Counted from the stretch's first letter, positions 49,757-59,384 are shown. The stretch is 64,000 nucleotides of DNA from Propionivibrio sp. (GCA_016705685.1 JADJLB010000001.1:806001-870000), one strand, 5' to 3'. Made by a program: numbers and translations. The notes: generated by a model from the letters alone, not told the origin.

Positions 49757-50076
49757 CTACACACGACATACTCTATCGGCTATCGGAGACGTTGGCGACG
49801 CGACGGCACGCCGATCCGGACAAATCCTACACTGCCCAACTGTTTGCCGGCGGCCCGGATGCCGTCCTGAAAAAGATTGGCGAGGAAAGTGCCGAGTTGA
49901 TCATTGCCGCCAAAGACGGCAAGCGCCTGAATATCGTCAGGGAGTCGACCGACCTGATTTTCCATGTCTTGGTGCTGCTTGCCAGTTTTGACATGAGCAT
50001 CGAGGATGTGGCCCAGGAATTTCGCCGTCGCGAAGGCATTTCCGGGATCGACGAAAAAAAGTCACGGACCCGCTAG
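49753..50076 (+). CDS. hisE: Phosphoribosyl-ATP pyrophosphatase
   Basis: HisE removes pyrophosphate from PR-ATP, the second step. The 107-residue alpha-helical protein of the MazG-like superfamily has [17 protein letters not shown] and [13 protein letters not shown], the metal-binding acidic helices. It overlaps hisI by four bases and is followed after three bases by a HIT gene. Confidence 0.96.
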   Translation: MTTHDILYRLSETLATRRHADPDKSYTAQLFAGGPDAVLKKIGEESAELIIAAKDGKRLNIVRESTDLIFHVLVLLASFDMSIEDVAQEFRRREGISGIDEKKSRTR

Positions 50077-50079
50077 ATC

Positions 50080-50430
50080 ATGGAAAGCTGCCTGTTCTGC
50101 AAGATTGCGCACGGCGAAATCCCGTCGCGAAAAGTGTATGAAGACGAGGATGTCTTCGCATTTCACGATATCAAACCAGCGCGCCCGGTGCATATTTTGG
50201 TCATACCCCGGCGGCACATTACCTCGCTGGCGACGGCGACCGAGGCCGACACCCACGTCCTGGGCCGGATACTCGCGGTGGCCAACCAGTTGGCTATCGA
50301 GAATGGCAGTCCGGACGGGTTTCGTGTGATCATCAACACGGGCCGCATCGGGCATCAGGAAGTGCAGCACTTGCATGCACATATCGTTGGCGGGCCGGAC
50401 CCGGTCGGGCCGATGCTCAAACGCGTATAA
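50080..50430 (+). CDS. HIT family (HinT-like) purine nucleoside phosphoramidase
   Basis: HinT-type enzymes hydrolyse adenosine 5'-phosphoramidates such as AMP-lysine. The 116-residue protein begins MESCLFCKIAHGEIPS with a conserved CxxC, and has the HIT triad HLHAHIVGG near residue 100. Placement after hisE and before tatA is common in betaproteobacteria and implies co-transcription. Confidence 0.92.
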   Translation: MESCLFCKIAHGEIPSRKVYEDEDVFAFHDIKPARPVHILVIPRRHITSLATATEADTHVLGRILAVANQLAIENGSPDGFRVIINTGRIGHQEVQHLHAHIVGGPDPVGPMLKRV

Positions 50431-50442
50431 AGGAGGTGGATC

Positions 50443-50676
50443 ATGGGCAGCTTCAGTATCTGGCACTGGCTTATCGTTCTGGTCATCGTCATGCTGGTGT
50501 TCGGCACCAAGAAACTTCGCAATATTGGCGAGGATCTCGGCGGTGCGGTGAAGGGATTCAAGGAGGGCATGAAGGATGCGTCGGCAGAGAAGAAGCCGGC
50601 TGATGCGACTCCACCGCAACAAGTGGTTGATGGACAGATCATCGAAGGCGAGGTGAAGGAAAAGGTCAAGTCGTAA
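50443..50676 (+). CDS. tatA: Twin-arginine translocase subunit TatA
   Basis: TatA polymerises to form the pathway for folded Tat substrates. The 77-residue protein has one N-terminal helix ([23 protein letters not shown], residues 7-29), then the amphipathic helix with FGTKK and a charged tail. AAGGAGG precedes the ATG. No twin-arginine precursor was noted among nearby genes. Confidence 0.95.
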   Translation: MGSFSIWHWLIVLVIVMLVFGTKKLRNIGEDLGGAVKGFKEGMKDASAEKKPADATPPQQVVDGQIIEGEVKEKVKS

Positions 50677-50766
50677 GAGTCGTAAGACCTGGCCGCGATC
50701 GCTTTCCTTGCCCTGCACTCAAGAAGCGGCATACTCCACACCATCCAACCGAGGTTCCCAGGCTAA

Positions 50767-51102
50767 ATGTTTGACGTTGCATTTTCCGAACTCCTGGTCA
50801 TCGGCGTCGTCGCGCTGGTGGTCATCGGCCCCGAGCGCCTGCCAAAAGTAGCGCGGACGGCCGGGCATCTGCTCGGACGCATGCAGCGTTATGTCAATGA
50901 CGTCAAATCGGACATCAGTCGGGAAATGAAACTCGAAGAGCTGAAAAAGCTGCGCACCGAAGTTCAGGATTCGGCGCGCAGTCTTGAGCAGAGCGTCAGC
51001 AGCGAGATGAAGGCGCTGGAACAGTCCGTCGACCAGACGGCGCAATCGGTTGCGCAGGAAGTTTTGCCCACGGGTCCAGCCAGCCCGGAAAAAAAAGCAT
51101 GA
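50767..51102 (+). CDS. tatB: Sec-independent translocase subunit TatB
   Basis: TatB forms the substrate-receptor complex with TatC. The 111-residue protein has MFDVAFSELLVIGVVALVVIGPERLPKV with the TatB hallmark glutamate in SELL and GPERLP hinge, followed by a long amphipathic region and a charged tail. It lies 90 bases after tatA and 7 before tatC. Confidence 0.94.
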   Translation: MFDVAFSELLVIGVVALVVIGPERLPKVARTAGHLLGRMQRYVNDVKSDISREMKLEELKKLRTEVQDSARSLEQSVSSEMKALEQSVDQTAQSVAQEVLPTGPASPEKKA

Positions 51103-51109
51103 ATGACGA

Positions 51110-51868
51110 ATGAATCCGTCGGAAGACTCCTTTCTGTCGCATCTTTTCGAGCTTCGCGATCGCCTGATCCGGGTCTTGCTTTCCGTCGGTATCGTCTTCG
51201 TCTGCCTTTTCCCCTGGGCCAAGGAATTGTACGCGCTGCTCGCACAGCCGTTGCTGGCCGCGCTGCCGCAGGGCGGTCAGATGATTGCCACCGACGTGGT
51301 CGGCGTCTTTTTGGTGCCCATGAAAGTGGCGCTGATGGTGGCTTTCCTCATTGCCCTGCCTTACGTCCTCTATCAAATCTGGGCCTTCGTCGCGCCCGGA
51401 CTGTATTCCCACGAAAAACGCCTGGCACTGCCTTTGGTCGCAGCCAGCGTCGTGCTGTTCTTCGTTGGAATGTCATTTGCGTATTTCCTGGTGTTCCCGA
51501 CGGTCTTCGGCTTCATGGCCCGAGTCGCGCCGGAGGGCGTCGCCTGGATGACGGATATCGAAAAGTACCTGTCTTTCGTAATGACCACGTTCATCGCTTT
51601 TGGCGTCACCTTCGAAGTCCCGATTGTGGTCATTGTTCTCGTCCGGATGCGTGTCGTCACGCTGTCCACGCTCAGGGAATGGCGACCTTACGTCATTGTC
51701 GGCGCTTTCGTGATCGCGGCCATCTTTACGCCGCCGGACGTGGTTTCGCAGCTCTTGCTGGCCATTCCGCTCTGTCTGCTGTTTGAGCTGGGGATGCTGC
51801 TGGCGCGTTTCATCGATCAGCCGGACGTCGATCCGTCAGCGTCGGCGCCCGGCCCGGATCAGGGCTGA
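51110..51868 (+). CDS. tatC: Sec-independent translocase subunit TatC
   Basis: TatC recognises twin-arginine signal peptides. The 252-residue protein begins MNPSEDSFLSHLFELRDRLIRVLLSVG, the signature including SHLxELRxRL, and has six predicted membrane helices with the conserved FxKFxxPG-like region LYQIWAFVAPGLYSHEKR. It ends one base before the convergent protease gene stop. Confidence 0.95.
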   Translation: MNPSEDSFLSHLFELRDRLIRVLLSVGIVFVCLFPWAKELYALLAQPLLAALPQGGQMIATDVVGVFLVPMKVALMVAFLIALPYVLYQIWAFVAPGLYSHEKRLALPLVAASVVLFFVGMSFAYFLVFPTVFGFMARVAPEGVAWMTDIEKYLSFVMTTFIAFGVTFEVPIVVIVLVRMRVVTLSTLREWRPYVIVGAFVIAAIFTPPDVVSQLLLAIPLCLLFELGMLLARFIDQPDVDPSASAPGPDQG

Positions 51869-51869
51869 C

Positions 51870-53045
51870 CTAATTGACCTCGCCCCGCAGTTGCGGGCGT
51901 TTCCCGATACGGATCGAAGTTTCCAATTGCGTTTTCTGACGGCGCAGTTTGAACGGAACAATAGCGCCCGGCTTCTGGCTGGCGATCAGGTCGAGCATGA
52001 CTTGTGGGTCCTTGACCGGTTTGCCATCCACCAAGAGCAGAACATCCCCCGGTTTGATTCCGCCCGCATCAGCCGGACTGCCGCGTTGAACGCCGGCGAT
52101 CAAGGCGCCCTCGACATCGGCCAGGCCGAAGGATTCGGCGAGTTCCGGGGTGATCTGCTGCGCTTCGACACCGATCCAGCCGCGCGTCACGGTGCCGGTC
52201 TGGATGATCTCCTCCATGACGTTTTTTGCGGTTGAGATGGGAATGGCAAAACCGATTCCCAGCGAACCGCCGGAGCGCGAATAAATCGCCGAATTGATGC
52301 CAACCAGATTGCCCCGGCTATCGATCAAAGCGCCTCCCGAGTTGCCGGGGTTGATGGCCGCGTCCGTCTGGATGAAATTTTCAAAGGTGTTGATGCCCAG
52401 ATGCGAGCGGCCAAGCGCCGAGACGATCCCCATGGTCACCGTCTGGCCGACGCCGAAGGGATTGCCGATGGCCAGAACCACATCGCCCACGCCCACGTTC
52501 TCCATCTGGCCCAGCGTAATGGATGGCAATTTGAGTTCGGTTTTATTTTCGGGAATGAGCTGTAGCACAGCCAGATCGGTCTCGGGGTCGCCGCCGACCA
52601 AACGGGCATTCAGACTCCGCCCATCGTTGAGAGCGACTTCGATCTGGTCCGCGCCATCGACCACATGGAAATTGGTGAGAATATATCCGCTCGGGCTGAC
52701 AATCACACCCGAGCCCAGACCGGACTTGGTTTGACCTTCGATTTCCGGGCGTTCGCCAAAGAAATGGCGAAACACCGGGTCGTCAATCAGCGGATGACGA
52801 GGGATTTTGATCTTCTGCGAGGTGAAAATATACACTACGGCTGGCAGGGCCTTCTTTGCCGCTTCGCGGTAGGAGCCGACCCCGGTGGACGGTTCGTCCC
52901 CGCGGGAGGATTCGGTCAAGGCGACGACGCTGGGACCGTTATTGGCCGTCCTGCCCAACCATTCGGGCTTGAGCGTGCTGACGACAAAAAGTACGGCAAG
53001 ACTTACCGTGACGGTTTGTGTGAAAATCAGCCAGAGTCTGCGCAT
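51870..53045 (-). CDS. HtrA/DegS-type periplasmic serine protease
   Basis: The 391-residue protein has an N-terminal membrane anchor (LWLIFTQTVTVSLAVLFVV, about residues 4-22), a trypsin-like domain with catalytic His (LTNFHVVDGA), Asp (TDLAVLQL) and Ser (NPGNSGGALID), and one C-terminal PDZ domain (GALIAGVQRGSPADAGGIKPGD). One PDZ domain plus a membrane anchor favours DegS/HhoB rather than DegP. Such proteases degrade or signal misfolded envelope proteins. It is divergent from the Nif3-like gene. Confidence 0.93.
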   Translation of the reverse strand: MRRLWLIFTQTVTVSLAVLFVVSTLKPEWLGRTANNGPSVVALTESSRGDEPSTGVGSYREAAKKALPAVVYIFTSQKIKIPRHPLIDDPVFRHFFGERPEIEGQTKSGLGSGVIVSPSGYILTNFHVVDGADQIEVALNDGRSLNARLVGGDPETDLAVLQLIPENKTELKLPSITLGQMENVGVGDVVLAIGNPFGVGQTVTMGIVSALGRSHLGINTFENFIQTDAAINPGNSGGALIDSRGNLVGINSAIYSRSGGSLGIGFAIPISTAKNVMEEIIQTGTVTRGWIGVEAQQITPELAESFGLADVEGALIAGVQRGSPADAGGIKPGDVLLLVDGKPVKDPQVMLDLIASQKPGAIVPFKLRRQKTQLETSIRIGKRPQLRGEVN

Positions 53046-53073
53046 GGAAATTTGGGTGAGAGGGAAATGACGG

Positions 53074-53829
53074 ATGAAACGTGAAGCATTAACGCGTTAC
53101 CTTGACGATCAGCTGGATTCGACGCGTTTCAGGGATTATTGCCCAAACGGCCTGCAAGTGGAAGGTCGCGCCGAAGTGCGGCACATTGTCGCCGGCGTAA
53201 CCGCCAGTCTGGCGCTGGTCAATGCGGCGATTGCGCGCGGTGCCGATACCTTGCTCGTGCATCACGGCTGGTTCTGGCGTGGCGAAGAGGGGCGCGTGAC
53301 CGGCTTTCGCAAAGCACGCCTGCAAGCCCTGCTCAAGCATGACATCAACCTGATCGCTTATCATCTGCCACTGGATGGGCACGTCGAGTTCGGCAACAAC
53401 GCGCAACTCGCCCGACGTCTGGGGTGGTCTGTCGAAGGCCGTTTCGGCGAACAGGACATTGGCTGGTTCGGACGCCTGCCCCAACCGACGACGCTGGCGG
53501 AACTGGCGACGTCCGTGGCGGCCGGTCTGGGCCGTGCGCCGCAGGTCATCGCGGCCGAGGCTGGCGCTGAACAGTCACTGGATCGAATTGCCTGGTGTTC
53601 GGGGGGGGCACAAAACCTTTTTGAACTGGCCATTGCCCAGGGCGTTGAGGTGTATCTCTCGGGAGAAATTTCCGAACAGAATGTCCATCTGGCGCGTGAA
53701 TCGGGCGTACCCTATATCGCTGCCGGACACCATGCCACCGAACGTTTTGGCGTGCAGGCGCTGGCTGCGCATCTGACAGAGCGCTTCGGTCTGACGTGCG
53801 AGTTCGTCGATATCGACAATCCGGTTTGA
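53074..53829 (+). CDS. Nif3-like dinuclear metal-centre protein
   Basis: This 251-residue protein belongs to the Nif3/YbgI (GTP cyclohydrolase I type 2-like) family, whose members form hexamers with two metals per subunit; the physiological role is unclear. Metal ligands are visible in LLVHHGWFW near residue 67, LDGH near residue 102, and [10 protein letters not shown] near the C-terminus. In betaproteobacteria it commonly sits next to a DegQ-like protease gene, as here. AAATG overlaps none; the FAH-like gene follows after 18 bases. Confidence 0.9.
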   Translation: MKREALTRYLDDQLDSTRFRDYCPNGLQVEGRAEVRHIVAGVTASLALVNAAIARGADTLLVHHGWFWRGEEGRVTGFRKARLQALLKHDINLIAYHLPLDGHVEFGNNAQLARRLGWSVEGRFGEQDIGWFGRLPQPTTLAELATSVAAGLGRAPQVIAAEAGAEQSLDRIAWCSGGAQNLFELAIAQGVEVYLSGEISEQNVHLARESGVPYIAAGHHATERFGVQALAAHLTERFGLTCEFVDIDNPV

Positions 53830-53847
53830 ATGCTTTCAGGAGCCCAT

Positions 53848-54531
53848 ATGAGCTACGTATTTCCCCCTGCTGCACTCGTGGTTTTGCCCGTTGTGGGCCG
53901 TGCCGATGTCTTTCCGGTGCGTCGCGTCTACTGCGTCGGACGCAATTACGCGGCGCATGCCGCCGAAATGGGTGCCGACAGCCGCGAGCCGCCGTTTTTT
54001 TTCAGCAAACCGGCGGATGCGCTGGTTCCCGGTGGCGGGGATGTCGCGTATCCACCGCTGACGAGCGATCTCCAGCACGAGGTTGAGTTGGTCGTCGCGC
54101 TGGGGAAAGGCGGTTCCGACATACCGCTGGATCAAGCGCTGGGTTGTGTTTTCGGTTATGCCGTTGGCTTCGATCTGACGCGGCGCGATCTGCAGACGAG
54201 GGCCAAAGACAAAGGGCATCCTTGGGACATGGGCAAAGGATTCGATCAGGGCGGGCCGATCGGTGCACTTCACCCCGTGGGCGAGGTGGGCCATCCGGAA
54301 AAAGGGGCCATCTGGCTCAAGGTCAATGGTGACCGAAGGCAGCACGGCGACTTGTCGCAAATGACCTGGAATGTGGCCGAAGTGATCGCCAATCTATCGA
54401 CGTATATCCGCCTGGCGCCGGGCGATCTGATCTTTACCGGGACCCCGTCCGGCGTATCGACGGTGGTGCGCGGCGATGTCCTCGAAGGAGGGGTCGAGGG
54501 CTTGGGCGAGTTGAGGATTACGCTGGTGTAA
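53848..54531 (+). CDS. Fumarylacetoacetate hydrolase family protein (acylpyruvase-like)
   Basis: The 227-residue protein (ATG 53848, after CAGGAG) has the FAH fold with metal-binding acidic residues HEVELVV near residue 75 and DLTRRDLQ near 112, lysine in MGKGFDQ, and the substrate loop TGTPSGVS. RVYCVGRNYAAHAAEMG at the start resembles FAHD1-type acylpyruvate hydrolase/oxaloacetate decarboxylase. The true substrate is uncertain. Confidence 0.87.
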   Translation: MSYVFPPAALVVLPVVGRADVFPVRRVYCVGRNYAAHAAEMGADSREPPFFFSKPADALVPGGGDVAYPPLTSDLQHEVELVVALGKGGSDIPLDQALGCVFGYAVGFDLTRRDLQTRAKDKGHPWDMGKGFDQGGPIGALHPVGEVGHPEKGAIWLKVNGDRRQHGDLSQMTWNVAEVIANLSTYIRLAPGDLIFTGTPSGVSTVVRGDVLEGGVEGLGELRITLV

Positions 54532-54539
54532 GGCCGCGC

Positions 54540-55808
54540 TTATTGCTGCGTCAGCAACTGCCGATAGTGGTCTTTGACCAACTGCCTGAGCGACGCATGC
54601 AGATCGGCCTCGCTGGATAAGCCGAACTGGCGGTAGAGATCGGCGGCAATCGTTTGAAAAATTGCCACCAGTTGTGGGTCGAAGTGACCGCCGGCTTCAC
54701 TTGAAAGCCGCTCCAAGGCTTCATCCACAGGCCAGGCGTCCTTGTAGGGGCGCCGGGAAGTCAACGCATCGAATACATCGACTATGGCGAAAATACGGGC
54801 GGCCAGGGGAATCTCCTCGCCGCGAAGCCCTTTCAGGTATCCGCTCCCATCATACTTTTCGTGATGGTATTTGATGACATCGTGCGCGGCGTGCAGCCAT
54901 TCGGACGTCTGAATGATGCCAATGCCCAGTTGAACGTGGGTGTGCATGACCGCCAGTTCTTCGTTGTTCAATGCCGTTGGTTTGAGCAGGATGTTGTCCC
55001 GGATGCCGATTTTTCCGACGTCGTGCAAAAATGCGCCAAGGATCAGCGCGCGCATATCCACCTTGTCCGTGCCGAGCGCCTCCCCCAGCCGGATGGCATA
55101 AAGCGTGACGCGGTAGTTGTGGCTTCCCGTGTTCGAGTCGCGCTTGGCAATGGCGGCGCCAAGGACGGTGACGATTTCCAGATTGCCTTTGATGACCTGG
55201 TCGGAAAAGCGGATGACTCGACGGCTGAGTGAAATGATGACCGGATAGAGCAGCAGCGTCGTGCACAGAACGCAGAGCAGAGAGATGAGCAGCAGGCGAT
55301 AAAAATCGCGATTGAGCCGTGCAATTTCCTCGGCCGGGATCACGAATACCCCCTCGAAATAGCCGGCCTTGCTTCCACCGGTACTGTGCAGAGGAACCTG
55401 GATTTGCACCAGCGTTTCGCCGTCGATGGCGAGCTTCTGGTAGTGATGGGTACCATTCCTCGGAAACGTGAGCGTCGATTGGGCCAACACCGACCGGATG
55501 TGGGCGAACGCCGGATTGGCTATATCGAAGAGCAGCTTGTTTTCGTAATCGTAGCCTTTCATCAGCACGAAGTATTTCGTGGCAAATTCCAGCGCTTTGT
55601 GCCGCAAGGATTCCAATTGGTCCGGCGTCATGCCTTTGGTGTCGATGCCTTCCGGGGAAAACCGCTGCGCTTCGGCCGAAGCGAAGGCAATGACGGCGTC
55701 GTCAATGCGCTTCGATTCGACAAGGTAAATCGTCGCTCCGGTGAAGAGCGAAACGATCAGCCAGGCCAGCACGAGGCGTGTGACGACAATGCGGTTGATA
55801 TCGAGCAT
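54540..55808 (-). CDS. Membrane HD-GYP protein with a GYL variant motif
   Basis: The 422-residue protein starts at ATG 55808 and has an N-terminal helix (VVTRLVLAWLIVSLFTGATIYLV), a periplasmic sensor of about 150 residues, a second helix (about 172-195), then a C-terminal HD-GYP domain. HDVGKIGI and HVQLGI are intact and HHEKYDGSGYLKGLRGEEIP is present, but the canonical GYP reads GYL. Cyclic-di-GMP phosphodiesterase activity is expected but the substitution may alter it. It converges with the FAH-like gene. Confidence 0.88.
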   Translation of the reverse strand: MLDINRIVVTRLVLAWLIVSLFTGATIYLVESKRIDDAVIAFASAEAQRFSPEGIDTKGMTPDQLESLRHKALEFATKYFVLMKGYDYENKLLFDIANPAFAHIRSVLAQSTLTFPRNGTHHYQKLAIDGETLVQIQVPLHSTGGSKAGYFEGVFVIPAEEIARLNRDFYRLLLISLLCVLCTTLLLYPVIISLSRRVIRFSDQVIKGNLEIVTVLGAAIAKRDSNTGSHNYRVTLYAIRLGEALGTDKVDMRALILGAFLHDVGKIGIRDNILLKPTALNNEELAVMHTHVQLGIGIIQTSEWLHAAHDVIKYHHEKYDGSGYLKGLRGEEIPLAARIFAIVDVFDALTSRRPYKDAWPVDEALERLSSEAGGHFDPQLVAIFQTIAADLYRQFGLSSEADLHASLRQLVKDHYRQLLTQQ

Positions 55809-55989
55809 GAAGGTTCCAGGTATTGAGGCGCATTGGCGATTGCCCGGCCCCATTTTCGTCGGCTATATTGCCACGAAAGGCGGCACAAGATATCGCCTCG
55901 TTGCCGGAATCTGTCATTGCGTAGAAAGCTTTCCGTGCCTGGCGCAAATGCGATAGCCTGTCCGACCCGCATTGCCTGCTTCCGTGCCC

Positions 55990-57324
55990 ATGTTTGTTCA
56001 TCAATCCCGACTGATCCTGCGGCACGCCGCGCCGATGCTGGTTGCCCAGCTGGCGTCAATGGGCATGATGGTGATCGATACGGTTCTGCTCGGGCATTAC
56101 GGAACCGAGGATCTCGCGGCGGTGGCCGTTGGCGGCGGAATCTATATCGCCGTGATTTTCGCCTTTTCCGGCATCCTCCAGGCGGTATCGCCGATGGTGG
56201 CGCAACTCAAGGGCGCCGGGCGAGAGGGCGAGATCGCCGGGGTCCTCCAGCAAGCTTTCTGGCTGGCTCTGTTACTGGCTATTCCCGGCGTGCTGTTTCT
56301 AAATCACCCGGACGCGTTGCTGGCGTTGTCGGATATCGAGCCGCGGGTTGAAGCCAAGGCGCGGGGCTATCTGGCCATGCTCGCCTGGGGAATGCCGGCG
56401 GCATTGCTGTATCGCACCTTCTACGCGTTTTGCAACGCCCTTGGCCGCCCGCGCCCGCTGATGCTGATCGCGCTGGGCAGCACGCTGTTGCATGGCGCAC
56501 TGGCGGGGGTGCTGGTCACCGGAGCCTTTGGCGGCAGCGGACTGGGTGCGCTCGGCTGCGGTATCTCGAATGCCGCAGTCGGTTGGTTCGCTTTGCTTTG
56601 CAGCGCCGCCTACCTGGTCTTTGGCCAACCCCTGGTGCAGTACCGCCTGCTTCACGCGTGGCAAAAACCGCGTATTGGAATCCAGCGCGAGCTGTTGCAG
56701 ATCGGGCTGCCAATGGGCTTTTCCAGCTTCGTCGAAATCTCGTCCTTCACGCTGATCGCACTTTTCGTCGCGCAGCTGGGCGCGACAGTGGTCGCCGGGC
56801 ATCGGGTCGTGGCCAATCTGGCAGCCATCTGCTACATGCTGCCGCTGGCCCTATCCATCGCCACACTGGCCCAGGTGGGGCTGGCGGCGGGGGCACGCGA
56901 TTGGCGCCGCGCAGAAGTGTCGCTCGCTACCGGTCTGCTGCTCGCCGGTAGCTTGTCCCTGGCGCTTGGTCTGGTCTTATGGTGCTTGGCCCGACCGCTG
57001 GCCGAAGCATACACCAGCGACCCGGCTGTACAGCGCGTTGCCCTGTCACTGATAGCCTATGTGGCTGTCTATCAGGTCTTCGACGCGCTGCAGACCGTGG
57101 CCGCCTATACGCTGCGCGGCTACAAGGTCACCTTCCTGCCAATGCTGGTGCACATCGTTTGCTTCTGGGGGGTCGGATTATTCGGTGGGTGGATTCTGGC
57201 TTTCAGAATCGCCAGCCCGATGGGTGTTGCCGGCTTCTGGGCGGCCTCGCTGGCCAGTCTGGTGTTGGCCGCGTTGCTGCTGGGCGCCGTGTTGTGGCGG
57301 GCCGTGCATATGCTGCGTGACTAA
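55990..57324 (+). CDS. MATE family multidrug efflux protein
   Basis: MATE antiporters export cationic drugs using sodium or proton gradients. The start is taken as ATG 55990 (444 residues); a TTG at 55972 is possible. About twelve membrane helices are predicted, with AAPMLVAQLASMGMMVIDTVLLGHYG at the start and a second repeat beginning IGLPMGFSSFVEIS. This two-bundle arrangement fits NorM-type MATE proteins. No neighbouring repressor was seen; the ribosome-binding site is poor. Confidence 0.9.
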   Translation: MFVHQSRLILRHAAPMLVAQLASMGMMVIDTVLLGHYGTEDLAAVAVGGGIYIAVIFAFSGILQAVSPMVAQLKGAGREGEIAGVLQQAFWLALLLAIPGVLFLNHPDALLALSDIEPRVEAKARGYLAMLAWGMPAALLYRTFYAFCNALGRPRPLMLIALGSTLLHGALAGVLVTGAFGGSGLGALGCGISNAAVGWFALLCSAAYLVFGQPLVQYRLLHAWQKPRIGIQRELLQIGLPMGFSSFVEISSFTLIALFVAQLGATVVAGHRVVANLAAICYMLPLALSIATLAQVGLAAGARDWRRAEVSLATGLLLAGSLSLALGLVLWCLARPLAEAYTSDPAVQRVALSLIAYVAVYQVFDALQTVAAYTLRGYKVTFLPMLVHIVCFWGVGLFGGWILAFRIASPMGVAGFWAASLASLVLAALLLGAVLWRAVHMLRD

Positions 57325-57380
57325 CACGTAGGCAGCGGCTAGTTCCGGCGCCAGGCAGGGAATCGGTACCGATCCGTCGA

Positions 57381-59153
57381 TCAGATACCCAGCCAGCCAC
57401 GCCGTAAAACGTTGGCGCGCGCGGCGACGGCCAAGCTGGCGCTGCTGTTCAAGGGCGGGTCGAGGCGGACGCTGAATTCCATGAGTTGGTCGCGCCGGAA
57501 AGCGTGCACCTTGACGACGCCGCCGGCCTGGCGGCGGGCCAGCTGCTTTTCGATGGAGGCCGAGGTGACGCGCAAGCCGTCGATGGCAAGCAGGATATCG
57601 CCGGCGGACAGACCGGCCAGCTGCGCCGCCTCCTGATCGTAGACCGTCGCCAGCTTGAGTTCATTGCCCTCATTGACGGTTTTGACGCCCAGTGAAGGTG
57701 TTTCCCCTGCGGCCCATTCCAGTTTCAGTCCGAAAACGGCCAGAAGTCTTGTCAGCGGCAAGTCGTCGGTGCCGAGAACGGCTTTGGCGAAGAAACGTTT
57801 CAGATTGAGCCCGGAGCATTCTTCGGCAATCAAGCGGATATCCTCCTCACCAACGCCCATGCCGGGTATCCCGTGGCGCTGCCAGAGGGTGCGCATGACG
57901 TCGTCAAGCGATACGGCGCCATCGGTTTTGCTGCGCAGCGTGAGGTCAAGCGCGAGTGCGACCAGCGCGCCCTTGGCGTAGTAGCTGACAACGGCATTGG
58001 GCGTGTTTTCGTCCGGTCGATAGAACTTGCTCCAGGCGTCGAAACTCGATTCGGCCAGACTCTGGCGTCGGCGTCCGGGGTCGCGCTGAACCTTGCCGAT
58101 CGTCTTGGCCAGGAGTTCAAGCCAGTCCTTGAGTTCGATGACGCCGCTACGCAACAGGGCCAGATCGTCGTAATACGACGTGATGCCTTCAAAGGCCCAA
58201 AGCAAGGTCGTGTAGTTTTCCCGGTTCAGGTCGTAGGTCGTGAATGCCGCCGGTTTGATGCGTTTGACATTCCAGGTGTGGAAATATTCGTGGCTGCACA
58301 GGCCAAGCAGGGTGCGATAGCCTTCGCTGACGCCCTTCATGCCGGGCCAGGGCAGGTCGTAACGCGAACACAGCAGGGCCGTTGAGGCGCGGTGTTCGAG
58401 GCCGCCGTAGGCATCGCCGACGACGGTGATCAGAAAAACGTAGCGCGACATCGGCACCGGTTCGCCGAAGAAACGGATCTGCCATTCGCAGACACGCTTG
58501 AGGTCGCGGCAAAGGCGATCCATGTCGCAGTCGTGCTGGCCGGTCAGAGCAATTTCGTGCGCGATTCCGCACGCCACAAAACGGGCGAGGTCGAAGTGTC
58601 CCATTTCAACCGGATGATCGATCAGCTCGTCGTAATTGGCGGCGCGGTATAGGCCAAACGCATGCGACCGGGCGCAACGCTTTTCGCCGCGCGCCGGTTC
58701 GAGTGCCGTAGCGACGCGCCAATCCTTGAAGGCTTCGCCCGGCGGTGGCTGGATGTCGACAAGACAGGGCGACTCCTCCTGGCCGAGGACGCGCAGGAAG
58801 ACGCTGCTGCCGTTAAAAAAGGCATGCGTTTCGTCGAGATGCGCACCGCGAACCGACAGGTCCCAGGCGTAGATTTCACAGACGACCGTGAGCGTCTCGC
58901 CGGACGGCAGCGCCAATGCCTGCCAGGTATGCTTGTCCCGTTTCGTCAGCCGTACCTGTTTGCCGCCGGATTCGGCGCGGATGGCCACAACGTGCCGGGC
59001 AAAGTCGCGTATCAGGTAGCTGCCGGGAATCCACGCCGGCAGCGCAAAGCACTGGCCGGCCGGATCGGGCGCCGCAACGCGGCAGCGCACTTCAAAGGTG
59101 TGTGCCTGAATGCTCAGGGGCGTGATGGCATAGTGGATCGGTGGGGCGTTCAT
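57381..59153 (-). CDS. M61 family metallopeptidase with C-terminal PDZ domain
   Basis: M61 peptidases are glycyl-aminopeptidase-like zinc enzymes. The 590-residue protein starts at ATG 59153 (MNAPPIHYAITPLSI). The zinc site is HEYFHTWN near residue 280 with the downstream glutamate in FEGITSYYDDL about 60 residues later. A PDZ domain follows near the C-terminus (AAQLAGLSAGDILLAIDGLRV). No signal peptide is obvious, suggesting a cytoplasmic enzyme. Substrates are unknown. Confidence 0.9.
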   Translation of the reverse strand: MNAPPIHYAITPLSIQAHTFEVRCRVAAPDPAGQCFALPAWIPGSYLIRDFARHVVAIRAESGGKQVRLTKRDKHTWQALALPSGETLTVVCEIYAWDLSVRGAHLDETHAFFNGSSVFLRVLGQEESPCLVDIQPPPGEAFKDWRVATALEPARGEKRCARSHAFGLYRAANYDELIDHPVEMGHFDLARFVACGIAHEIALTGQHDCDMDRLCRDLKRVCEWQIRFFGEPVPMSRYVFLITVVGDAYGGLEHRASTALLCSRYDLPWPGMKGVSEGYRTLLGLCSHEYFHTWNVKRIKPAAFTTYDLNRENYTTLLWAFEGITSYYDDLALLRSGVIELKDWLELLAKTIGKVQRDPGRRRQSLAESSFDAWSKFYRPDENTPNAVVSYYAKGALVALALDLTLRSKTDGAVSLDDVMRTLWQRHGIPGMGVGEEDIRLIAEECSGLNLKRFFAKAVLGTDDLPLTRLLAVFGLKLEWAAGETPSLGVKTVNEGNELKLATVYDQEAAQLAGLSAGDILLAIDGLRVTSASIEKQLARRQAGGVVKVHAFRRDQLMEFSVRLDPPLNSSASLAVAARANVLRRGWLGI

Positions 59154-59193
59154 GCTTGGATGTGTGGGGAGGGTCACCGGCGGATTGTACTGT

Positions 59194-59325
59194 CTATTCC
59201 GTCTCACACCAGCTATGGAAGCCGGAATTGCGGATCACGTTTGGACGCTGGAAGAGATTGTTTGTCTCGTAAAGACGGAAGCTTCGAAAAGACGTGGCCC
59301 GTACAAAAAGAAAGATTCAAACTGA
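59194..59325 (+). mobile_element. Transposase C-terminal remnant
   Basis: Without a usable start, this frame reads F-R-L-T-P-A-M-E-A-G then IADHVWTLEEIV and ends RRGPYKKKDSN with a stop at 59323-59325. The TPAMxAGIxDHVW segment and the basic KRGPYKKK tail are recurrent at the C-terminus of IS transposases. Upstream coding sequence is absent; M61 gene regulatory DNA begins there. No terminal inverted repeat or target duplication was found. I cannot name the IS family with confidence. Confidence 0.55.
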
Positions 59326-59384
59326 GCCACTACCCAGAATCTTGACAATTGGCGTAGCTTTCAGTGTTCGTTCACAATACCGCC

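Noticed and set aside
50677-50766. Gap between tatA and tatB as a possible small gene or promoter
   Set aside because: No start-codon plus ribosome-binding-site pair and no promoter-like hexamers; an ordinary spacer.
59342-59347. Consensus TTGACA as NUDIX promoter
   Set aside because: There is no -10-like hexamer at 16-18 bases.
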